Assembly (NCBI RefSeq): GCF_017498065.1
Contig: NZ_JAGDFX010000017.1
Coordinates: 1-64,000, forward strand
Source of the DNA: Oceanisphaera pacifica
GTDB lineage: Bacteria > Pseudomonadota > Gammaproteobacteria > Enterobacterales > Aeromonadaceae
Reading direction: 5' to 3'
Length of the DNA: 64,000 nucleotides
Below the pieces are notes generated by a model. The model saw only the letters and a list, made by a program, of their open reading frames with translations, had not been told where the DNA came from and did no database searches. Shown here piece after piece: positions 56,510-64,000 of this stretch. The position numbers were made by a program, and so were the translations under genes. Each line of letters begins with the position of its first letter. Positions within the stretch are counted from its first letter, which is position 1.

Positions 56510-57333
56510 AAATTAATGTGTCCGTCATAAACATGTTCAGCCGGCCCCGTCATATACACGGGGTTACCTGGTCCTTGCCAAGCAACAATCAGCTCACCAC
56601 AAGGGAACTTGACGCTCACTCTGTCTGCCAGTTTCCCCCAGATCATACCCATTATTGCTGCGGCACAGGCGCCTGTGCCATGCGACCGAGTTTCACCTGT
56701 ACCACGCCCGTGCACCCTGAGTTTAATTTCGCGAGCATTAATAATTTGCATAAAGCCGACATTAACGCCAGACGGAAAACGCTCATGATCTTCTAATTCA
56801 GGGCCAAGGCTGGCAATGGAGCAGGTATCAATATTGTCCACTTCAATAACACAATGCGGATTGCCCAATGACACCACGCCACAAAGTACCGTTTGCAAAG
56901 CGGAGGGAACCAAGTAGGTTTTTTCGGCCTTTTGCGCCTTAAAAGGAATTTTCCCTGGCTCAAACTCTGGCACACCCAGATTGACCGTCACCTTATGATC
57001 TTTTTCAAGCTGTAATATGATGCTGCCTTTTTGGGTGCTCATACTAATGCGGTCTCTATGAATCAAGCCCTTAGCACGAACAAAACGAGCAATACAGCGC
57101 GCCCCATTACCACATTGCTCAGACTCGCTACCATCGGCGTTAAATATACGATAGTGAAAATCAAGATCGGGATCATAAGGTGGCTCAACCAGCAATAACT
57201 GATCAAAACCAATACCAAAATGACGATCGGCTAATTGCCTAATCACCTCGGGATTAAAGAATACCTTTTGGGTGACGGCATCGACGACTACAAAGTCATT
57301 GCCAAGCCCCTGCATTTTGGAAAATTGGATCAC
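56506..57333 (-). CDS. dapF: Diaminopimelate epimerase
   Basis: 275 residues, converting LL- to meso-diaminopimelate. The two catalytic cysteines are in [10 protein letters not shown] and in [10 protein letters not shown]. It lies just after lysA (10-base gap), which uses its product, and overlaps yigA, so the lysA-dapF-yigA-xerC run is probably one transcript. Confidence 0.97.
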   Translation of the reverse strand: MIQFSKMQGLGNDFVVVDAVTQKVFFNPEVIRQLADRHFGIGFDQLLLVEPPYDPDLDFHYRIFNADGSESEQCGNGARCIARFVRAKGLIHRDRISMSTQKGSIILQLEKDHKVTVNLGVPEFEPGKIPFKAQKAEKTYLVPSALQTVLCGVVSLGNPHCVIEVDNIDTCSIASLGPELEDHERFPSGVNVGFMQIINAREIKLRVHGRGTGETRSHGTGACAAAIMGMIWGKLADRVSVKFPCGELIVAWQGPGNPVYMTGPAEHVYDGHINL

Positions 57334-57343
57334 AAAGCTCCCC

Positions 57344-58600
57344 TCAGGATGCTGGTAATAAGCTTTCGTTATGCCATAAATCCGCTAATACTTCGCGTTC
57401 ACGCACCACAAAGGCCTGATCGCCATCCACCATCACTTCCGCTGCACGCGGGCGGCTATTATAGTTAGAGGCCATCACAAAACCGTACGCACCTGCTGAA
57501 CGTACTGCTAACAGGTCACCTTCGGTAATGGCTAGTTCGCGATCTTTACCAATAAAGTCACCGGTTTCACAGATAGGACCCACTACATCATAAACATCAG
57601 AGGGACGCTCTAAGGTTTTATCGACGGGAATAATCGCCTGCCAAGCGCTGTAGAGAGCTGGGCGAATTAAATCATTCATAGCAGCATCAACAATGGCGAA
57701 GCTTTTATCTTCATTGGGCTTTAAGTGTTCAACTCGAGTCAATAATACCCCGGCATTAGCAGCAATAGCGCGACCAGGTTCAAGCACTAAAGTGAGATCA
57801 CGCCCAGCTAACTTGGCTTTTACCTGCTCAACATAATCTTTGGGCTCAGGTGGTGTTTCATTGTCATAACGCACCCCTAAACCACCGCCAACATCTAAGT
57901 GCTTAATGTGAATTTCGTCAGCAGCTAAACTATCAATTAGCACTAACAATTTATCTACAGCTTCTAAGAAAGGCGCAACTTCCGTTAATTGTGAGCCGAT
58001 ATGACAATCTAGGCCATGAATATCAAGGTGCTCCATGGCCGCTGCTTGGCGATAAATATCTTGCGCTTGCTCAATAGGGATACCAAACTTATTTTCTTTT
58101 AAGCCAGTCGAAATATAAGGGTGGGTGCCCGCATCTATGTCGGGGTTAACACGAATAGAAATTGGCGCTTTACGACCCATACGCCCCGCTACTTCGTTAA
58201 TACGAGCCAACTCGGCAATGGATTCGACGTTGAAGCAAAAAATATTGTGCTCCAGTGCAAACTCAATTTCATCAACACGCTTACCCACGCCCGAGAAGAC
58301 CACTTTACCGGCGTCGCCACCGGCTTCTAGCACACGACATAGCTCACCTTTAGAGACAATATCAAACCCCGAACCTAGACGGGCTAGCACGTTAAGCACT
58401 GCTAGGTTAGAGTTAGCTTTAACGGCATAACAAACCAGATGCTCAATATCACCGCAAGCACTATTAAAAGCATGCCAGTGGCGCTCGAGTGTTGCACGGG
58501 AGTATACATAAAGCGGCGTACCGTGTTGCTCGGCTAAGCGGCTTAAATCGCAGGCTTCACCATAAAGGCGGCCATCTTCCTGATAGTTAAAATAATCCAA
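57344..58600 (-). CDS. lysA: Diaminopimelate decarboxylase
   Basis: 418 residues, a fold-III PLP enzyme making L-lysine from meso-diaminopimelate. PLP Lys is in [33 protein letters not shown] and [15 protein letters not shown] (active-site Cys) are intact. It is preceded at 11 bases by the lptM lipoprotein gene and followed by dapF. Confidence 0.97.
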   Translation of the reverse strand: MDYFNYQEDGRLYGEACDLSRLAEQHGTPLYVYSRATLERHWHAFNSACGDIEHLVCYAVKANSNLAVLNVLARLGSGFDIVSKGELCRVLEAGGDAGKVVFSGVGKRVDEIEFALEHNIFCFNVESIAELARINEVAGRMGRKAPISIRVNPDIDAGTHPYISTGLKENKFGIPIEQAQDIYRQAAAMEHLDIHGLDCHIGSQLTEVAPFLEAVDKLLVLIDSLAADEIHIKHLDVGGGLGVRYDNETPPEPKDYVEQVKAKLAGRDLTLVLEPGRAIAANAGVLLTRVEHLKPNEDKSFAIVDAAMNDLIRPALYSAWQAIIPVDKTLERPSDVYDVVGPICETGDFIGKDRELAITEGDLLAVRSAGAYGFVMASNYNSRPRAAEVMVDGDQAFVVREREVLADLWHNESLLPAS

Positions 58601-58611
58601 GGTGTTTTCCT

Positions 58612-58734
58612 TTATGACTGCTGGGTTTGAGGTTGGGGTGACTCAGCTTCTGGCAGTGTTAACGGCCCTTTAAGACCGCATGCCAACAAACTTAGGCACA
58701 GCGCAACCAGTGCGGTTAATTTAAATATGTTCAT
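58612..58734 (-). CDS. lptM: LPS-assembly lipoprotein LptM (YifL)
   Basis: 40 residues only: MNIFKLTALVALCLSLLACG then LKGPLTLPEA and a Gln/Pro-rich tail. The lipobox LLAC and the CGLKGPL sequence right after the lipidated Cys are the hallmark of LptM (YifL), which helps oxidative maturation of LptD. The length is shorter than E. coli's 67 residues. It lies upstream of lysA, as in E. coli, and divergent from cyaY, as there. Confidence 0.92.
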   Translation of the reverse strand: MNIFKLTALVALCLSLLACGLKGPLTLPEAESPQPQTQQS

Positions 58735-58806
58735 AGGATGACTGTGAATATGTATCTAGGCTCTTATAATCTCATCCACACTCTCAAAAGCAATAGGAAG
58801 CAGACG

Positions 58807-59118
58807 ATGAACGATAGTGAATTCCATGCCTTGGCAGATGCCATTTATCAGCATATAGAAGAACGCATCGATGACAGCGGTGTAGACATCGACTGCGAAA
58901 CCATAGGTGGCGTTATGACGCTAACCTTTGAAAATAATATAAAGTTTGTAATTAATCGCCAAGAACCGCTCCACCAAATTTGGTTAGCCACCCGAGAAAA
59001 CGGTCACCATTTTGCGCTACAAGGTGACCAGTGGATTGATAATCGCCAAGGTCACGAGTTACTTAGCTGGCTTAGCTTACAAGCCGAGCGCCAAGGTGAC
59101 ACTCCCCTTGCGCTCTAG
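58807..59118 (+). CDS. cyaY: Frataxin-like iron-sulfur cluster protein CyaY
   Basis: 103 residues from the ATG at 58807 (AGGAAG upstream); an in-frame start at 58738 would add 23 residues not typical of CyaY. Acidic helix 1 (DDSGVDIDCE) binds iron; INRQEPLHQIWLA and W in DQWIDNR are family features. It regulates IscS-IscU cluster assembly. Convergent with cyaA, as in E. coli. Confidence 0.95.
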   Translation: MNDSEFHALADAIYQHIEERIDDSGVDIDCETIGGVMTLTFENNIKFVINRQEPLHQIWLATRENGHHFALQGDQWIDNRQGHELLSWLSLQAERQGDTPLAL

Positions 59119-59133
59119 CTTGTAGAATGCCGA

Positions 59134-59153
59134 CGGCTCCCCTAAGGGAGCCG
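59134..59153. terminator. Hairpin between convergent cyaY and cyaA
   Basis: CGGCTCCC and GGGAGCCG pair over CTAA. It has little T tract, so it is a probable rather than certain terminator. Confidence 0.65.
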
Positions 59154-59155
59154 CT

Positions 59156-61630
59156 TTACTTACAGCTTTTATAGGGCAGAACACTTTGCTGTCCCTGTTT
59201 GGTGACAATTTCATAATACTGCGGCAAGTTAAAGTGAGCAAAACGACTTTGCCCCTCGGCTTGCTGGTTAGAGGTATAAAAACGATTAATACTTTGCACT
59301 AACTCGTCTTTACTCCCCGATACCTGACGGTAAACTTCGGCTCGATTCGCTTCATCTAAAATGTATAAGTTATAGTCACAGCCACTATCTTCAAAGAAAA
59401 ACTGCATCAAGCCTTCACTAGCATAAACATCTACTACTTCAGGTACGGGTTTACCTGCTTGTTGATCAAGGCGTAATACTTTATCAGCCAAAGGGGGAAT
59501 AATTGCTTGGCCACTCACAGCACGCTTTTGCACACTGACACCACGCCGCTCAAAGAAAATACTGTGCTCTTCACTGCCAAGCAATAAGGTTTTAACACTG
59601 CTATTTTGCTCTCGCGTTAAGCGCAAGCTAATACACTCTTTTAATAACTGCTCGAAACGGGTGCGGATCAGGCTGCGAAAGTTCAGGCTATAACAAAACA
59701 CCTGCAGACTTTCTGGCGGTGTGGCGCCTTGATGCATTTTACCCAAGATAGTGATAAGCGCGTCAATCACGGCCATAGGGCTCGAAAAATGTAACGAACG
59801 AATTTCATCCCAAGAGTTGCGATATAATACATCCACCGAGCCCACTAAGTTTTCTAGCTGCTTACCAAAGCTAAAAGGGTCACTGGTTTTGGCATTAAAC
59901 TCAATAAAACGCCGGCGCCATTCTGTGGTGGGGTCTTGCTCTAAATTAAGAAAGATACCTAACTGGCGTACTTCACAGGGGCGACTGAGGGCGATATTGC
60001 TAGGAGAAGGAGCTCGCACCGGAAAGCTCTGTGCGAGATCACGACCAAATTCTTGTAAGTGTTGTAAGTTAACGTCTGTATCTTGGTTGAATAGCTGCAG
60101 CTGGGTGTCTTGGGTTAATAAGCCATTAAAATGTACCCATGCCACTAACTTACTCACATAACCACTGTACTCTAGTGGTCTATGACCAATTAGCGCTTTG
60201 GGTGCTAAGCTCTGCTTATACAAATACCAACCTGCTTTATGCAGCCGCCCTTTAGGAACCTGCACCAAACTGATATTTTTCTCTGCTAAGTCGGGGGCAA
60301 TTCTTAAGTTTATGAGCTGAACTTTACCCGGTAAGTTTTCGAAGGCGGCATAGAGTTTGCGAGATAAGATACCAATATCTTCAGGGTTAATTGACTCGCT
60401 AATATTGTTGCGCCGAGCAAATTGGATCAGGTTACGATAACTGTGCATTAGTGCTTCTAATAACTCAGCATATACCTGCTTTACCTGCTCTACTTTCCAG
60501 TTAGCTCGATTATTAAGCAGAGCAACATCTGCTTCTGTCCACCCCCAAGCAGCAACCAGCTGATTAATTTGCTCAACACGCCAAGTATTAGGCCCGTTAT
60601 GAACCTTAAAGAAATCTAAATCCTCAGATACTTTTACATAAAAACAGCGACGCACCAGTTGCAGCCGCTTTTCATCACCAATGGATTTAAGATACAAGGT
60701 CACTTTTTCGAGCATCAACATATAGTGGTCTTGGCGCTCATCTAGCCGGTCGGCGGTTTGAAAGTGTGCTTTTAAATGGCGGCATAATAACTGAGTGTTA
60801 GGATACTCGTGAGAGTAGGCTTCCATTAATATCGTCTTTAGCACCGCTTTGTAGGGCGAGTCGATACTTTTATAGAGTTGCCACAGTGCTGAGCCAAAGT
60901 ACTCTTCTGCCGGAATCCGGTCAAAGCCCCCCAAGTCTAACCATTCATCATGATTGAGCGTGCCATTGGCAAATTGCTCGGCTATAAAGTCATCATAATC
61001 AGGCCCAAGTTTACCCGGGGCAAACATCCATGCCAGCCGCTTACCCGCAATACACAAGTGACTGCGATAAAATTCATCCAACAATAATAAGTGCTGAGCG
61101 CTGCCACAACTTTCGCCTTGCACCGACTGCTGATTATGAGTGCGAAATTTATTATCGGGGATTAAAAATAAATTTAGTTCTACTTGGCGCTGCTCGGCCC
61201 ACTGAGAAATCAACAAACATTTTTGCTGTAACCCAGCCACTCGCTCCGCATCCATGGTATGAGAATAACAAACCCATACATCTAAGTCTGACTCGCGGCT
61301 TTGGCCAATAGAAGAGGTGCTGCCCATCGAATATAAACCAAATATTTCATTATGGCTGGGGGCTAAATCTTGGTGATTATCGGCGGCTTGGCAGAGTTCG
61401 TTAATAAACTCTTGCTGGCGTTCATTAGGAAAGAAGTAACATACACCCACAGGAACATTACCTGGCACATAGCCCGGTAATAAGGGATGGTTATAATGCA
61501 GCAACACTGGCAGTAATTGAAATACTTGCTGGCCATAACGACTCATTACCGCGAGCGCATGAGCATGTTTTTGCTGATTAAATCGATCACATTGCTTTAT
61601 AAGCTGGTGAAAATTCGCGTACAAGGGCAT
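59156..61630 (-). CDS. cyaA: Class I adenylate cyclase
   Basis: About 824 residues. The N-terminal catalytic part has [22 protein letters not shown] with the acidic metal ligands; the C-terminal half is the regulatory region acted on by EIIA-Glc. It makes cyclic AMP for CRP. I chose the ATG at 61630 (MPLYANF) because it aligns with the E. coli N-terminus MYLYIET; an upstream GTG at 61651 is possible. It is divergent from hemC. Confidence 0.95.
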   Translation of the reverse strand: MPLYANFHQLIKQCDRFNQQKHAHALAVMSRYGQQVFQLLPVLLHYNHPLLPGYVPGNVPVGVCYFFPNERQQEFINELCQAADNHQDLAPSHNEIFGLYSMGSTSSIGQSRESDLDVWVCYSHTMDAERVAGLQQKCLLISQWAEQRQVELNLFLIPDNKFRTHNQQSVQGESCGSAQHLLLLDEFYRSHLCIAGKRLAWMFAPGKLGPDYDDFIAEQFANGTLNHDEWLDLGGFDRIPAEEYFGSALWQLYKSIDSPYKAVLKTILMEAYSHEYPNTQLLCRHLKAHFQTADRLDERQDHYMLMLEKVTLYLKSIGDEKRLQLVRRCFYVKVSEDLDFFKVHNGPNTWRVEQINQLVAAWGWTEADVALLNNRANWKVEQVKQVYAELLEALMHSYRNLIQFARRNNISESINPEDIGILSRKLYAAFENLPGKVQLINLRIAPDLAEKNISLVQVPKGRLHKAGWYLYKQSLAPKALIGHRPLEYSGYVSKLVAWVHFNGLLTQDTQLQLFNQDTDVNLQHLQEFGRDLAQSFPVRAPSPSNIALSRPCEVRQLGIFLNLEQDPTTEWRRRFIEFNAKTSDPFSFGKQLENLVGSVDVLYRNSWDEIRSLHFSSPMAVIDALITILGKMHQGATPPESLQVFCYSLNFRSLIRTRFEQLLKECISLRLTREQNSSVKTLLLGSEEHSIFFERRGVSVQKRAVSGQAIIPPLADKVLRLDQQAGKPVPEVVDVYASEGLMQFFFEDSGCDYNLYILDEANRAEVYRQVSGSKDELVQSINRFYTSNQQAEGQSRFAHFNLPQYYEIVTKQGQQSVLPYKSCK

Positions 61631-61671
61631 AGGCCTTTGGTGGACCGACACAGACCAATATAGGTCAAAGT

Positions 61672-61723
61672 GTGATCATGGTAGCAATTTGCTACTGTTT
61701 GAACAATATATGGCACTGTTTGA
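61672..61723. promoter_or_regulatory. Repeats between cyaA and hemC
   Basis: AAGTGTGATCATGG at 61668-61681 looks like a CRP half site. GTAGCAATTTGCTAC (61681-61695) is a 15-base inverted repeat. ACTGTTTGA occurs at 61694 and 61715, exactly two helical turns apart. Together they suggest a regulatory region for cyaA or hemC, possibly with CRP feedback on cyaA. Confidence 0.4.
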
Positions 61724-61818
61724 GTTAGCACTATTATCCCAAACCCACTTTCTCCCCTGTAATGCCTGCACAGGGATGATAATATCACTTTATTATGGAC
61801 ATAAGAGAAGAGTTTAAA

Positions 61819-62748
61819 ATGGCAAATCGCACCATCCGCATCGCTACCCGTAAGAGTATGTTGGCCCTGTGGCAGGCTCAAGATGTTAAAACGCGGCTTG
61901 AACAGCTGCACCCCCACATTACCGTTGAGCTGGTGCCAATGACCACCAAGGGTGATGTGTTATTAGATACTCCCCTCGCCAAAATTGGCGGCAAAGGTTT
62001 GTTTATTAAAGAGTTAGAACAGGCCATGTTGGAAGGTAGAGCTGATATTGCCGTACACTCCATGAAAGATGTACCGGTGGAGTTTCCTGAAGGTTTAGGC
62101 TTAACGGTGATTTGCGAGCGTGACGATCCTCGTGATGCCTTTGTGTCAAATAATTACACTCATCTAGAACAACTCCCCGCAGGTGCAGTAGTAGGAACCG
62201 CAAGCCTGCGCCGCGAATGCCAAGTACGCGCTCGCTACCCACACTTAGAAGTTAAAATGCTGCGTGGTAATGTGCAAACTCGCCTGCGCAAGCTTGATGA
62301 AGGCCAGTATGACGCCATTATTTTAGCCTCCGCAGGCCTAAAGCGCTTAGAGCTACAAGAGCGTATAGCCGGCTTAATGAGCCCAGAAGACAGCTTACCC
62401 GCGAATGGCCAAGGGGCGGTCGGTATCGAATGTCGTTTAGATGATGCCGAGTTACTTGAACTATTGGCGCCTCTGGATCATCACGAAACGCGCCTACGAG
62501 TAGAAGCCGAGCGCGCCATGAATCAAGGCTTACAAGGCGGCTGCCAAGTACCCATTGGTTCTTATGCCGAGCTGCAAGGTGACCAAATTTGGTTACGTGG
62601 TTTAGTCGGTCGCCCCGACGGCACCGAAGTGATTTATGAAGAAGCCACCGGCCCTGCTACCCAAGGGAAAACAATAGGTGCCGAGATGGCTAAGCGACTA
62701 TTAGCTCGTGGAGCCGATAAGATTTTAGCCGAGGTATATCAAGCATGA
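61819..62748 (+). CDS. hemC: Hydroxymethylbilane synthase (porphobilinogen deaminase)
   Basis: 309 residues from the ATG at 61819; a start at 61795 would add eight unlikely residues. [44 protein letters not shown] and GGCQVPIG, whose Cys holds the dipyrromethane cofactor, are all present. It links four porphobilinogens for haem and sirohaem. Four bases overlap hemD. Confidence 0.97.
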   Translation: MANRTIRIATRKSMLALWQAQDVKTRLEQLHPHITVELVPMTTKGDVLLDTPLAKIGGKGLFIKELEQAMLEGRADIAVHSMKDVPVEFPEGLGLTVICERDDPRDAFVSNNYTHLEQLPAGAVVGTASLRRECQVRARYPHLEVKMLRGNVQTRLRKLDEGQYDAIILASAGLKRLELQERIAGLMSPEDSLPANGQGAVGIECRLDDAELLELLAPLDHHETRLRVEAERAMNQGLQGGCQVPIGSYAELQGDQIWLRGLVGRPDGTEVIYEEATGPATQGKTIGAEMAKRLLARGADKILAEVYQA

Positions 62749-63500
62749 TCCCACTGGTGGTTCGCCCAGAGCCTCAAGCAACAAGCTTGAGCCAGGCCTT
62801 ATGTGCGGCTGGCCACCAGCCAGTCTCGACGCCGTTACTTAGCTTTATTGAAGGAAGGGAATTAGCGCAACTTCCTCAGTTGCTGGGTCAGTTATCGGAA
62901 CACGATTATGTGATAGCAGTCAGCGTACACGCAGTCGATTTTACCGATAATGCGCTACAAGAATATCATTTAACTTGGCCTAGTGTGCACTATATTGCAG
63001 TAGGTGAAGCCACCGGTAATGCCTTTACCAAGGTGGGTGTTACCGGTGCGGCGGTTCCTGATGATCCTCGCTCTGAAGGCATTATTGCGCTACCGGGATT
63101 AGAGCTGCTAGCCGGCCGCCGGGTAGTAATTTTACGCGGTGACGGTGGGCGGCATATGATAGCGCCCACCTTGACCGAGAGAGGCGCACATGTCGATTAT
63201 TGTGAGGTATATCGCCGTCAATATAGTTCAGACCCAAATGACAGCTTCGTTAAAAGCTGGCAGAGTAAGCAAGTGGACAGTATTATTATCACCAGTGGGG
63301 GTTTGCTGAATCACATTGTTCAGCTAGCAACCAACAACCATGCAAAGGACTGGCTGCTAAGCCGTTTATTGATTGTTCCCAGTATCCGCGTAGTGTTAGA
63401 AGCCAAGGCGCTGGGTTTCACTCAGATCATAAATGCAGAAGGTGCATCCAATCAGGCCCTGATTGCCGCTCTGGATGAGAGGACACGCAATGACAGATAA
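62745..63500 (+). CDS. hemD: Uroporphyrinogen-III synthase
   Basis: 251 residues. The family is loosely conserved, but VVRPEPQA at the start, [42 protein letters not shown] and IITSGG fit HemD. It closes and flips ring D of hydroxymethylbilane. The position between hemC and hemX, with overlaps on both sides, settles it. Confidence 0.94.
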   Translation: MIPLVVRPEPQATSLSQALCAAGHQPVSTPLLSFIEGRELAQLPQLLGQLSEHDYVIAVSVHAVDFTDNALQEYHLTWPSVHYIAVGEATGNAFTKVGVTGAAVPDDPRSEGIIALPGLELLAGRRVVILRGDGGRHMIAPTLTERGAHVDYCEVYRRQYSSDPNDSFVKSWQSKQVDSIIITSGGLLNHIVQLATNNHAKDWLLSRLLIVPSIRVVLEAKALGFTQIINAEGASNQALIAALDERTRNDR

Positions 63501-64000
63501 AACTGATAATAACCAAGAGCATAAAAAATCATCTCTCGAGAATAACGATCAACAAGGTGTAGCAAGCTCGGCGTCTGAGCAAGCAAAGCTTAAGTCGCAA
63601 AGCGCTACGCCTAACGAAAAAGTGCCCGAGTCAAAGGCAACAGAGCCCGAGCCCAAAAAGTCTGCCTCACCAAAAGCCACGGTTCCCCCATCGTCTGAGC
63701 CGACTAAAGCGTCATCATCGGGCAAGGTGTTGGCGATTGTTGCCATTATTATTGCGATTATATTAGCTGCTGTACTTTACTGGCACGGTCATAATCAGTC
63801 ATTGGAGCAAGCTCAAAAAATTGAGCAACTTCAACAACAGATGAGCCAACAACAGCAGCAACTGCAAGACTCGCTACAGACAGCCGAAAGTAAGCAAGCT
63901 AAGCAGCTAGCCAATGTAGCCAGCCAGCAAGACAGCCTCAATGAGCGTATTGAAGGCGTCTCACGCAAGGTATTAGATCTTGATAGTAAACGCCCTAACG
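63490..64000 (+). CDS. hemX: HemX-like membrane protein (partial, cut by window end)
   Basis: The frame opens at ATG 63490, overlapping hemD by 11 bases, and has no stop before the window ends. The visible 170 residues are a long polar N-terminal tail rich in Ser, Lys and Pro, one membrane segment (about 79-97, VLAIVAIIIAIILAAVLYW), then a Gln-rich coiled coil (QQQMSQQQQQLQDSLQ). This is the known HemX pattern of the hemCDXY operon. HemX was named as a methyltransferase, but its true role is uncertain. Confidence 0.9.
   Translation, partial: MTDKTDNNQEHKKSSLENNDQQGVASSASEQAKLKSQSATPNEKVPESKATEPEPKKSASPKATVPPSSEPTKASSSGKVLAIVAIIIAIILAAVLYWHGHNQSLEQAQKIEQLQQQMSQQQQQLQDSLQTAESKQAKQLANVASQQDSLNERIEGVSRKVLDLDSKRPN

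Noticed and set aside
1-64000. CRISPR array, prophage or complete insertion sequence
   Set aside because: No regularly spaced repeats with unique spacers, no phage structural genes and no transposase were found.

Overview
The window is a chromosomal segment of a gammaproteobacterium. Gene content and order suggest Aeromonadales (an Oceanisphaera, Oceanimonas or Zobellella-like marine bacterium). That placement is an inference from synteny and protein style; no rRNA is present to confirm it. Much of the layout matches the E. coli region near 85-87 min: yiiD-dtd-yihY-typA-glnA, hemN-yihI-engB, polA, uvrD-yigB-xerC-yigA-dapF-lysA-lptM, and the cyaY, cyaA / hemCDX block. No IS element, prophage, CRISPR array, tRNA or rRNA was recognised.

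Layout. 1-1019: a small accessory scar, with an 84-bp tandem duplication, a truncated DUF4145-type gene and a gene-free stretch full of short inverted repeats. 1-13.9 kb: AsmA-like protein, yiiD, dtd, pip, yihY, typA, glnA, an efflux operon (marR, hlyD, DUF2955) with a SlyA-type operator, and adenosine deaminase. 13.9-18.7 kb: hemN, DUF2489, yihI, cytochrome c4, engB-rsuA. 18.7-24 kb: a signalling locus, with a histidine kinase divergent from three response-regulator genes (Hpt/receiver/GGDEF, receiver/HDOD, single receiver). 24-29.8 kb: a complete seven-gene Mrp (mnhA-G) cation/proton antiporter operon. 30-35.4 kb: thiD under a TPP riboswitch, polA, and elbB, with a GATC- and DnaA-box-rich segment upstream of polA.

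35.4-45.5 kb: the small RNA RyhB with a Fur box, a frameshifted mini-gene, then a catabolic region. This holds a LysR regulator, a succinate/glutarate-semialdehyde dehydrogenase, an APC permease, a BauA-like omega-amino-acid transaminase, lhgO, csiD and a GntR regulator. Together these suggest degradation of omega-amino acids (GABA, beta-alanine, 5-aminovalerate) and of glutarate through L-2-hydroxyglutarate to 2-oxoglutarate. 45.5-51.5 kb: yhhQ behind a preQ1-I riboswitch, an EamA exporter, DUF3630, selO, a small cytochrome c, recQ. 51.8-64 kb: uvrD, yigB, xerC, yigA, dapF, lysA, lptM, cyaY, cyaA, and hemC-hemD-hemX, the last cut by the window end.

Two families of dispersed intergenic repeats stand out. 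One is built of 7-8-mers related to AGCTATC / GCTGACG. The other, about 75 bp, ends in a TTCCGTTGCAAAA-like sequence and occurs in inverted pairs. Both deserve a genome-wide look.
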